A program made the translations under genes and the position numbers. Under the pieces are notes generated by a model. The model did not search any database. It was not told the DNA's origin and worked only from the letters and a program-made list of their open reading frames with translations. From NCBI GenBank assembly GCA_009841225.1, contig VXMF01000056.1, positions 51,125 through 115,124 of the forward strand: a stretch of DNA of 64,000 nt, in the 5' to 3' direction. Shown here piece by piece: positions 9,560-17,866 of this stretch (its first letter is position 1; every line of letters starts with the position of its first letter). The DNA is from Terriglobia bacterium (GTDB lineage Bacteria > Acidobacteriota > Terriglobia > Bryobacterales > UBA6623).

Positions 9560-10726
9560 ATGAAGCGGCTGAGAGACGCTCGATATGTCCGCGGTCTCTT
9601 AGTTCCCGGAGAGCGAGTGCGGATGCACTCGCTCGGGGGCGGCCTGATCCTGCGTGTCGGCAAATCCGGCACGGGGTCGTGGGTCCAGCGTATTACCGTC
9701 AACGGCCGCCGCAGGGATATCGGGCTCGGGCCGACCCGCACGGTCTCTCTCGAGCAAGCGCGGGAATGGGCGAATCTCAACAAGTACAGGGTCCTGATCG
9801 GACATCCCGACGCGGTCGTTGGAATCGCTGAGATGCGGTGGCCACGCCCCTCGACCGTGCCCTACTTCGGCGAATTCGCCAGGTCGGTAGTCGAGTCCCG
9901 CCAGGACCTCAAGCGCGATGTGCAGCGCGCGCACTGGATGAGCACGTTCGAGAACCACTGTCGGTTGCTCTATCGCAAGCGAGTTAACGAGATCCGGCGA
10001 CAGGATGTCATCGCCGTGTTTGAGGAGAGAGTGGAAGGCGGCGAGATCCTCTGGACGGCGAAGCCCGCTGCCGCGAAGCTAGCGCTACAGCGTCTAGGCT
10101 ACGTGTTCACGGTCGCAATGGGCCGCGAAATCATTGCCGAGAATCCGGCGGATGAGGCACCCATCCGGGCCGCTTTGCCGCGGATCAGGGGCAACGGCAG
10201 GACCCGACACCACAAGGCAATCCCCCATACCGAGCTGGGCGCGTTTCTCGCCCGGCTGGACCGGTCGAGGACCGCCCATTCCGCGACCCTGTTTCTCGCT
10301 CTGACGGCGGTCAGACGGATGGAGGTTCTGGAGGCGGACTGGAGCGAGGTCGATATGGAGACGCAATCATGGACGATTCCGGCCGGTCGTGCGAAGACCA
10401 ATCGAGACCATGTCGTCCCATTAAGCAGAGCAGCGATCGGCGTTCTCGACCGAGCGCATGCACGGACAAGGGGGGCTGGGCGGATCTTCGCAATATCCCG
10501 AACGGCAGTGCAACGCGTATTCTCGGCTGGCGGCGGGACGGCTCACGGAGTCCGTAGCGCGTTCCGCTCTTGGTGCCAGGACGCGGGCAAGGTCCGCGAA
10601 GTCGCTGAACTGTGCCTCGGGCATCGGATCGGCAGTGCCGTCGAGCAAGCCTATGCGCGGTCGAGCCTGCTTGAACACCGTCGCGAACTCATGAGAGAGT
10701 GGGCCGAGTACCTCGGCCTGCAGTAG
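9560..10726 (+). CDS. Tyrosine recombinase/integrase, P4-like
   Basis: 388-aa ORF; DUF4102-like N-terminus; catalytic signature 'TAVRRMEV', 'HGVRSAFRSW', 'LGH', 'EQAYARSS'. Confidence 0.9.
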   Translation: MKRLRDARYVRGLLVPGERVRMHSLGGGLILRVGKSGTGSWVQRITVNGRRRDIGLGPTRTVSLEQAREWANLNKYRVLIGHPDAVVGIAEMRWPRPSTVPYFGEFARSVVESRQDLKRDVQRAHWMSTFENHCRLLYRKRVNEIRRQDVIAVFEERVEGGEILWTAKPAAAKLALQRLGYVFTVAMGREIIAENPADEAPIRAALPRIRGNGRTRHHKAIPHTELGAFLARLDRSRTAHSATLFLALTAVRRMEVLEADWSEVDMETQSWTIPAGRAKTNRDHVVPLSRAAIGVLDRAHARTRGAGRIFAISRTAVQRVFSAGGGTAHGVRSAFRSWCQDAGKVREVAELCLGHRIGSAVEQAYARSSLLEHRRELMREWAEYLGLQ

Positions 10727-10921
10727 GCCCTGACCGCATTCGATTCTCAATGCAGTCCATCCGGACCCGTCCGATAGTTCGCTCTGTTCCCCTAGTCTGA
10801 TCGTGACGGAAATGAAGCTCGCCCGTCCAGAACGGCCGCTAGAGCGTGACGTGACCGACCAGAGCGATGCCGGCACGTCGGGATCGCTCAGCAACGTGCG
10901 ACCATTGAAGCTGCTGCCAAG

Positions 10922-11308
10922 ATGTCCGAAACCAAGATCGGCCAATTCCGTGACCTCCTTCAACTCGCCAGCGAACCGCTCCGGCCTGTAATGGAGAGTG
11001 TCCGGACTCTCATTTTCGAAATCGATCCGGGTGCCTGCGAAGTGGTTCGCCTTGGCGAGAAGGCGGCTTCGTACGGTTGCGGACCTCGAAAGATGAGTGA
11101 TGGCTACGCCTACATCATGCCCTTCCGCTCGTGGGTCAACCTCGGCTTTTTCCAAGGCACGAAGCTGATGGATCCGCACGGCTTGCTGGAGGGCACTGGT
11201 GCCAAGCTGCGCCACATAAAGCTCCGTACAGTCGCTGAGACCGAGCAACCGGGCGTTCGAGAACTGGTCGAGGAGGCCTACACCGAACGCAAGGCCGCAT
11301 TGCGCTGA
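10922..11308 (+). CDS. DUF1801-like (YdhG-like) protein
   Basis: 'AYIMPFRSWVNLGFFQGTKLMDPHGLLEGTGAKLRHIKLRT' pattern. Confidence 0.65.
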   Translation: MSETKIGQFRDLLQLASEPLRPVMESVRTLIFEIDPGACEVVRLGEKAASYGCGPRKMSDGYAYIMPFRSWVNLGFFQGTKLMDPHGLLEGTGAKLRHIKLRTVAETEQPGVRELVEEAYTERKAALR

Positions 11309-11995
11309 AGCTGTCGGGTGTCCGAAGGAGGGTACGTCCTTCGCCTTGAAGAACTCGCGAGAGCGCTGACGCTCCGGCTAACACCTACTATGTGGTTACA
11401 GGCGCAGGTCGGATCTCAGGGCAACAAGCAGCGAGGTGTAGCAACCACTCCCTAGCTGTGCTGCAATATCAGGTGAACACTGCTGTACAGCAACTGCAGC
11501 TTAGTCCGATTCAGGCTGCGAAGGGCCACCGGTTCCGTCGGTGACTTGCGCAGCACCGTTCGCAGGGTCTTCGTCGGTGTTTGCCGCAACTATGTGCGAT
11601 CAGCACGCGCCCGCCGCTCACGGAAGGGCTGATGCGTTCCGAGATTCAGGCTCGTCCGTTGGGAGCGGATCGCATCGGCGGAGCCAATCGCTGGCTGATG
11701 GTGCAATATATGGGAGCACGAGTGTTCTCCATGGTTCGAGGTAGGCAAGGGATATGACGATTCGTATCGTTCGCCGGCAAGCGCGAACTGGACTTCTCCC
11801 CAGAGGAAACCAGTCCAGGCCTGAGCTTGTCGGCGAGCAGCGGGTCAGCCTCGTGCGAGCAATACCGCATAGCACCCTTCGTCGGACTCTATTGGTCACA
11901 CTAGGCGCGGATGGCGGCAGCCTCGACCGAACGCAAGTCTCGAGCGTCTCGGCCACAGCCGGCTTCCGCGGACAGCAGGTTTCCGGATAGCCGCC

Positions 11996-13264
11996 ATGTT
12001 CCGAACGACAAGGCGAGGCGCAATCCGATCAGCGTTAGGAGGAGTCTTCATGGCACCGTTGACAACAACTACAAGCAAGGCTGCAAGCGACAGTGGCGCG
12101 GACGGCCAGCAAATCGTCCTGGGCATGTCAGCCGCATTCTCGGGCCCTACTAGGGGTCTCGGGATCGAGCTGTACCGAGGGGCCAGCGCGTACTTCGAGC
12201 ACGTCAATAGCAGCGGAGGCGTCCACGGCCGAAAGATCGCACTCAAGACCTATGACGATGGGTACCAGCCGGATCCGTCGGTGCAAAACACGATGACGCT
12301 GATGCTGGAGGACCGGGTGTTCGCCCTGTTCGGCTATGTTGGCACGCCAACGGTGACGCGCGTCCTCCCCATGCTGAAGAAGTTTCAAGATCAGACCGTA
12401 TACCTGTTCTTTCCGTTCACCGGAGCCCAGCCTCAGCGGGAACCGCCCTACTCAGACTTCGCATTTAACCTGCGCGCGTCCTACCGGCAAGAAACTGCTG
12501 GCCTCGTCGACAATTTCGTCTCGATTGGCAGGAAGCGGATCGCGGTGTTCTATCAGGCTGACGCCTACGGTCGTAGCGGCTGGGAAGGCGTCAGAAGGGC
12601 TCTGAGGGAGCACGGGGAAAAGATTGTTTCAGAAGCCACCTATCGCCGGGGCCAGAGGTTCGAAAGTACCATGGGTCGGCAGGTTGAGATTCTAAAGGCT
12701 GCGAATCCCGACGCGGTGATCTGCATCGGGGCCTATGCGGCCTGCGCGGCCTTCCTGCGGGACGCGGTCGACCTCGGACTGCAGGTTCCAGTTGCCAACC
12801 TGTCCTTCGTGGGCAGCGAGAGCCTGTTGCAGCTGATCACCGAATCCCGCCCGGACAGGGACCGCTACACCGACTTGTTGGTCAATTCTCAGGTTGTCCC
12901 CAGCTACGAGGATGCCCGGATTCCGGCTATCCGGGAGTACCGCCAGCTAATGCTGCGGTACAACCCGGATCCTCCGCAAGACCTGCTGGAGCAGGCCTAC
13001 AGCCCTCTTCCCCAGAGCTTTGTCAGCTTGGAGGGTTTCCTCGACGCGAAGATGATGGTGAAGATCCTCGACGTGCTCGGCGAAAACCCCGATCGAACAA
13101 ACCTGGAAAGCGCGGTATTCTCGATCCAAGACTACGACCTCGGAATCGGGGAATTGGTCTCGTTCGCCCCGGACCGCAGGCAAGGCTTGCAGACCGTCTA
13201 CTACACGATCGTCGACGCGGGACGCTTCGTCCCCTTGGACGATTGGAAGCGCAGGTTTGCCTGA
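11996..13264 (+). CDS. ABC-type substrate-binding protein, branched-chain amino acid/urea type (Peripla_BP_6)
   Basis: 422 aa; twin-arginine-like leader 'TTRRGAIRSALGG'; 'GMSAAFSGPTRGLGIELYRGASAYFEHVNSSGGVHGRKI'. Confidence 0.85.
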   Translation: MFRTTRRGAIRSALGGVFMAPLTTTTSKAASDSGADGQQIVLGMSAAFSGPTRGLGIELYRGASAYFEHVNSSGGVHGRKIALKTYDDGYQPDPSVQNTMTLMLEDRVFALFGYVGTPTVTRVLPMLKKFQDQTVYLFFPFTGAQPQREPPYSDFAFNLRASYRQETAGLVDNFVSIGRKRIAVFYQADAYGRSGWEGVRRALREHGEKIVSEATYRRGQRFESTMGRQVEILKAANPDAVICIGAYAACAAFLRDAVDLGLQVPVANLSFVGSESLLQLITESRPDRDRYTDLLVNSQVVPSYEDARIPAIREYRQLMLRYNPDPPQDLLEQAYSPLPQSFVSLEGFLDAKMMVKILDVLGENPDRTNLESAVFSIQDYDLGIGELVSFAPDRRQGLQTVYYTIVDAGRFVPLDDWKRRFA

Positions 13265-13265
13265 G

Positions 13266-14036
13266 ATGAGCCTCCAGAGACTGTTCCAGAAGACCCTCTT
13301 CGGAATCTTCTTCCTCTTCGGCATGATCGGTGTCGCGACCTCGGTGCTTTGCATCAGGACGGTCGACAGCTATCTGTCGCGGGAGTACGAGGCCAACAGC
13401 AAGGGCATCGCGAAGACAATCGCGGATGCCAGCGTGGACATCATCCTGAACCGCGATCTGTCGGTGCTGCAGTCCCTGATCGACCAGTTCGTCGAAATCC
13501 AAGGCATCAGCTATATCTACATCACCGACGAGACCGGTGAATTCCTTGCCCACACGTTCGTTCCCGGAGTCCCGGAGGAAATCAGGATCGGCTACACGGG
13601 AAGCACCGAGACGGTGGAACGGAGGCTGCCCGGAATCGGGGACTTTGTAGAGGTAAGCAGCCCGATCTTGGCGGGAATCTCTGGGAACGTGCACGTGGGC
13701 ATGGACATGGGTCTCCTGTCGCTGAGGATTCAGGGTGCGATCGGCCAGCAGGTGTACCTGATCACGTCGATTTTCGTCGGCGGCGTATTCGCTGCCATCT
13801 GGCTCATGGGACTGGCGGCGAAACCGATAGCGCAGCTTCTCTCCTACGCCGTCAAGCTGGCGGGCGGTCGAGCCGACGGCGACGATCGCAGCGAGAAGTT
13901 GCTGGCGCGAGACGACGAAGTCGGGCATCTCGCCAGGCTCTTCCTGTATTTCTCGGAAGCTAAGGATCCGAACAGGATCGAGCGAGCGACTGCCGCTGGG
14001 CCAGATCCTGACATGTCTGGAGCGCTTGGCGGATGA
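13266..14036 (+). CDS. Membrane sensor with periplasmic domain and a HAMP-like segment, without output domain
   Basis: Two TM segments flanking a Cache/PAS-like region; C-terminal 'AKPIAQLLSYAVKLAGG..DDEVGHLARLF' HAMP-like; ORF ends there. Confidence 0.65.
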   Translation: MSLQRLFQKTLFGIFFLFGMIGVATSVLCIRTVDSYLSREYEANSKGIAKTIADASVDIILNRDLSVLQSLIDQFVEIQGISYIYITDETGEFLAHTFVPGVPEEIRIGYTGSTETVERRLPGIGDFVEVSSPILAGISGNVHVGMDMGLLSLRIQGAIGQQVYLITSIFVGGVFAAIWLMGLAAKPIAQLLSYAVKLAGGRADGDDRSEKLLARDDEVGHLARLFLYFSEAKDPNRIERATAAGPDPDMSGALGG

Positions 14037-15361
14037 GCCTTGCCGGAGCGATCGGACGGCGTCATGTGATCGTCGTCGTATGCACGCTTCTGCAGCTCTG
14101 TTTGGGGACAGTCTATGCCTGGAGCTTCTTTCAGTCGCTCCTGGTCAGTCAACTCGGCTGGACCTACATCCAGACGGCCTATGCCTTCAGCATCACGATT
14201 TTCTCGCTAGGCATCGCAGCGGCTTGGGCTGGCCGGGCTCTGCCACGGTTCGGGCCCCGCAAGCTCGCCACCTTGGGCAGCGCGATGTTCGCCGCTGGCT
14301 ATGTCGCGGCAGGTACCGCACTAGAGATCGAGTCAATGGCTCTGTTCTATCTCGGATACGGCTGCGTCGGCGGTGCGGGGATCGGACTGGGATATGTGAC
14401 CCCGGTGGCGACTGCGGCCAAGTGGTTTCCAGAACGCAAGGGGCTGGTGACTGGCATAGTCATCATGGGTTTCGGGCTCGGCGCGTCGCTGCTCAGCAAA
14501 GGCCTTGCCCCGTATCTGGTCACGCTGACAGATGGGGACCTAGCACTCGTGTTTACTGGGCTGGGGATTATTTTCGGCTGCATCTTGATCCCCAGCAGCC
14601 TACTTCTGACCGATCCCCCGAAAAAGCAAGAGCCGCCGGTACCCGCGAAGGCAATCGCAACCGATGCCGGCCAATCCAGTGATTCCGACTCGATTGCGGC
14701 CAGCCTGTACTCCTCGAAGTTCTTGATCATGTGGCTGGTCTTCTTTTTCAACATCTCCGCCGGAATCTCGGTGATCAGCGTGCAATCCCAGTTATTCCAA
14801 GATGTCTGGAGGCTCGGCGAGCCCTTGGCGGAACCAGAAGCCCTCGCCCAGTACGGAGCGACATTGATCGCCGTTAGCTCCTTGTTCAACGGCGTGGGCA
14901 GGCTGTTCTGGGCATCTCTGTCGGACCGTTTCGGACGCACTCGAGTGTTCCGGATTCTGCTTGCGAGCCAAATGGTGGTTTTCGGCGTGCTGATGTCAGA
15001 GAGAGATCCGTGGATATTCGCGGCGCTTGTTTGCTATATCCTGCTGTGCTTCGGCGGCGGTTTCGCGACCATGCCATCCTTCGTCTCGGATGTCTTCGGG
15101 TCCAAACGGATGTCAGCGATCTATGGGACGATCCTAACAGCCTGGTCGGCGGCCGGCATATTCGGCCCGCTGTACATGGGTTATCTGCGGGACCAGTACC
15201 CGGACCGCTTTGTCATCTACTGCTTCTTGGTCGGGGTCTTGATCCTCGGAATGGGCTACGTGTTCTCGTACCTGTTGAATGACGAGCGCATCCGCACGCA
15301 CCCACCGACCCTTGAGGGGACGCTTCGCCAGTTTGGTATTCCCCGGCTGCGGAAGCCGTAG
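14033..15361 (+). CDS. MFS transporter, oxalate/formate antiporter-like
   Basis: 12-TM-like 442-aa ORF; overlaps the previous stop by ATGA; 'LLQLCLGTVYAWSFFQSLL'. Confidence 0.85.
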   Translation: MSLAGAIGRRHVIVVVCTLLQLCLGTVYAWSFFQSLLVSQLGWTYIQTAYAFSITIFSLGIAAAWAGRALPRFGPRKLATLGSAMFAAGYVAAGTALEIESMALFYLGYGCVGGAGIGLGYVTPVATAAKWFPERKGLVTGIVIMGFGLGASLLSKGLAPYLVTLTDGDLALVFTGLGIIFGCILIPSSLLLTDPPKKQEPPVPAKAIATDAGQSSDSDSIAASLYSSKFLIMWLVFFFNISAGISVISVQSQLFQDVWRLGEPLAEPEALAQYGATLIAVSSLFNGVGRLFWASLSDRFGRTRVFRILLASQMVVFGVLMSERDPWIFAALVCYILLCFGGGFATMPSFVSDVFGSKRMSAIYGTILTAWSAAGIFGPLYMGYLRDQYPDRFVIYCFLVGVLILGMGYVFSYLLNDERIRTHPPTLEGTLRQFGIPRLRKP

Positions 15362-15481
15362 TAGTCCTGCTGCCCGTCGCGATCTACGGCGGCAAGTCCG
15401 CTTGGTCGGCGCTGCAGGAAGTGCACGGGTTGATCGACCCGACGCTGCCGCTGTCAAAGACCTTTGCCACGGAGACCTGTC

Positions 15482-15871
15482 CTATCGGACTATGACAACT
15501 TCGGCAGCTGTCTCGATCGGCACGTCTGCCCAAGCCCGGTCAGTGGTGAGGATGGGCGCGCCTTCAGCTATGCCCAGAGCAAGGCAGGCCCGGTCTCCGA
15601 GCGATAGTCCTAGAGGCCGCGTTACTTCGCGGCGGGCCCCTGCCATGAGCGCTTGCTCTGTGTCAAATCCTCGGACTTCCAAGCTGAGGCCTGACAGGAT
15701 TTCGAGCACCTCTTGGCTGTCAATCCCGCGGTCGCAAAGTATTGCGGCGACCTCCGAGAAATTGACGGAGGATACTACTACTTGTGCGAAGTACGGCTCG
15801 ACCATGACAGAGCCCGGCTCGCGATACAGCACGGCGAGCAGGGCCGAGGCATCGAGCACTGCCCTAGGCAT
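15482..15871 (-). CDS. vapC: PIN-domain toxin (VapC)
   Basis: 'AVLDASALLAVLYREPG...SLGDRACLALGIAEGAPILTTDRAW' contains the expected PIN acidic residues. Confidence 0.85.
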   Translation of the reverse strand: MPRAVLDASALLAVLYREPGSVMVEPYFAQVVVSSVNFSEVAAILCDRGIDSQEVLEILSGLSLEVRGFDTEQALMAGARREVTRPLGLSLGDRACLALGIAEGAPILTTDRAWADVPIETAAEVVIVR

Positions 15872-16214
15872 CGCCCGATTCCCTACGAGCCTCTGCCCGC
15901 CGGTCTTCGATCAATTCGTCCGAAGCCAGCTTGCCGCCTGGCTGAGCGATTCGCGCAATCCGGTCCTGCGTTTTCCTCAACTCCCGCATTCTCGTCGTGA
16001 GGGTCACGTGGTCCCCACGCGGATCGAAGAACACCTCCGTGCGCTGGCCGGCAATGCCAAGCACCGCTCGAAGTGCAGCCGGGATCACGACTCTGCCATC
16101 TTCTGCCACTGTCGCGCTGAATTGCTGTCGGCGCTTCCTGTTTCGGGCTTCGAACACCGTTACTGAACTACGTGAGGAGACCTGGGCTGCGACCCCTTTG
16201 TTCCGAGGTGTCAT
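15864..16214 (-). CDS. vapB: AbrB/MazE-type antitoxin paired with VapC; probable GTG start near 16163
   Basis: 'FSATVAEDGRVVIPAALRAVLGI' SpoVT-AbrB signature; overlaps VapC. Confidence 0.8.
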   Translation of the reverse strand: MTPRNKGVAAQVSSRSSVTVFEARNRKRRQQFSATVAEDGRVVIPAALRAVLGIAGQRTEVFFDPRGDHVTLTTRMRELRKTQDRIARIAQPGGKLASDELIEDRRAEARRESGDA

Positions 16215-16319
16215 AACGCGCGACAGGGGCGATGATTGGACAGGTTCGGGGAGTACCCGGCGGCCGCTCGGCCCGATTTCCCTCCAAATCCCGCAGCACC
16301 AGCGCCGCGAGTGCGCAGC

Positions 16320-16679
16320 TCAGCCGTCCGGTAGGGCTTGCCCACCACCGTTTCGCAGGAAGCGCTCCACAGACTCGACGAGCTTGGGGAATTCGATCTC
16401 GATGGCAGTCCAGACAATGTCCCTGCTCATCTCATGATAGGCGTGAACCAAGCGGTTCCGCGTCGCCGAAACTGCAGCCCAAGGCACCTACGGCATCAAT
16501 CTGCATGTGTCCGGAGTGAGCCGGCTAGCCGCCTCACCAACAACCTCCACCCGCTTGACCTGGGCGAGGAAGAAATTCTCGTCGGTATCGAAATCCGCTC
16601 GAGTGCGCCCGGCAGCCTCCTTCATCGCTGCCCGAGCCCAATCAAGGATGTCCAGCAGCCGGGCTCTGTCCTTCGACAT
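16320..16679 (-). pseudogene. HEPN-domain toxin (MNT/HEPN pair) interrupted by an in-frame TAG at 16488-16490
   Basis: Frame reads 'MSKDRARLLDILDWARAAMKEAAG...SRLTPDTCRLMP*VPWAAVSATRNRLVHAYHEMSRDIVWTAIEIEFPKLVESVERFL'; RNxxxH motif lies after the stop. Confidence 0.85.
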
Positions 16680-16971
16680 ACTGCACCTCGGCCGAGTCCA
16701 GCACCGATTGTCGGAAATGGCGGCTCAGTTCCTCCGCCACCTTGAGGTCCACCTTGCGCCCGCCAAACAGAGCCGGCAGGCTCATCTCCATGCCTGCATA
16801 CGCGAAAAGCCCCGGGATGCGGTCGGGAGAAAACTCCACCAGCACGTCGATGTCGCTGTCGGGCCGGAAATCGTCCCGCAGTGCCGAGCCGAACACAGAC
16901 AGCTTGGCGATCCCGTTGGTCCGGCAGAACTCCGCCAGCTTCTCCCGGTCGACAGAGACTCGAGCGTTCAT
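16642..16971 (-). CDS. Minimal nucleotidyltransferase (MNT) antitoxin
   Basis: 'SVFGSALRDDFRPDSDIDVLVEF' GS-x(n)-DxD motif; overlaps the HEPN gene. Confidence 0.9.
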   Translation of the reverse strand: MNARVSVDREKLAEFCRTNGIAKLSVFGSALRDDFRPDSDIDVLVEFSPDRIPGLFAYAGMEMSLPALFGGRKVDLKVAEELSRHFRQSVLDSAEVQYVEGQSPAAGHP

Positions 16972-17453
16972 GGCCGTTTCCCCATTCTACCGTGGCAGTG
17001 CCGGTTCCAACGATTGCGCGACGCGCGAGCCTGAGGAAATGCAACGGACATTCGTCCCGCCATAGAACCCGTACAGGCGGCCTCGCCGGTAAGCCACCCG
17101 GAGCCAGCGAGAGCAGAGCAGCACCTCAACACAGTACAATTCTCCGACACCAATGGCACGCTCCGCCGGACCAGAGAGAAGCCGGAGGTGCGAGGTTACC
17201 GGCTCAGCGTCGACTTGAAACACGAGCCGACGGAGGAACCCGCCGCAGCGGAGGGTGCACCGCCGGCCGGATCCGGCTTGCGTCGCCAGCAGTCTATTCG
17301 CTCGCCATTCTTGTAAATCTCGATGCCGGAACGTCGAGACTCGTCCTTGTCGAAGCCATAGCAGATCCAGCGGCCCTGCCGCTGGCTGGCGACATCCGGG
17401 CCCTCCTCGCGCAAGCCGTCGATGCGGACGTCAACCTGCGGACCATGCTTCTT

Positions 17454-17516
17454 GCTTCCTGTTTCTGGCTTCGAACACCGTTACTGAACTACGTGAAGGA
17501 GCCTTGGCCGCGACCC
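17454..17516 (-). repeat. Duplicate of the vapB 5' end (first copy about 16133-16195)
   Basis: Near-identical 'cttcctgtttc(g/t)ggcttcgaacaccgttactgaactacgtga' in both; reading frame of this copy is 'VFEARNRKQAWSAG*'. Confidence 0.8.
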
Positions 17517-17540
17517 ACGAAGTCTGGTAGAACGTATGGC

Positions 17541-17771
17541 ATGCAGAAAACGACCGTGTATCTGCCAGCCGAACTCAAGACTGCGCTGCGATGCATGGCC
17601 CGTGACATCGGGACCTCGGAAGCGGAGTTGATCCGCCAGGCAGTCGGGGAGAAGGTGCTGCTGCGACATCCTCGTCCCCGACCGCGCATTCCGCTTACCG
17701 GTCGCGGGCTTGGGGATCCTGAAGCCGCGGATCGCGTCGACGAGTTGCTCGCTAGATTTGGGCGCCACTGA
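17541..17771 (+). CDS. Ribbon-helix-helix antitoxin
   Basis: 'MQKTTVYLPAELKTALRCMARDIGTSEAELIRQAV' CopG/RHH pattern. Confidence 0.8.
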   Translation: MQKTTVYLPAELKTALRCMARDIGTSEAELIRQAVGEKVLLRHPRPRPRIPLTGRGLGDPEAADRVDELLARFGRH

Positions 17772-17780
17772 TCGACGGTC

Positions 17781-17825
17781 GTGGTTGACACCAGCGGTCT
17801 GTTGGCGACCCTCTTTCCGGGATGA
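17781..17825 (+). pseudogene. VapC toxin truncated after 14 residues
   Basis: GTG GTT GAC ACC AGC GGT CTG TTG... = 'VVDTSGLLATLFPG*', the PIN-domain N-terminus, 9 nt after the RHH antitoxin stop. Confidence 0.75.
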
Positions 17826-17866
17826 CGATCACGCTTCCAAGTGGTGTATTCGTAGCGCTCCGTACT

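Noticed and set aside
10421-11248. 275-aa minus-strand ORF
   Set aside because: Overlaps the integrase 3' end and the DUF1801-like gene; composition of a shadow frame
15279-16166. 295-aa plus-strand ORF over the vapBC locus
   Set aside because: Antisense to well-supported VapB and VapC frames
17196-17414. Minus-strand ORF with 'RRSGIEIYKNGERIDCWRRK'
   Set aside because: Looks slightly protein-like but no family recognised and no supporting context
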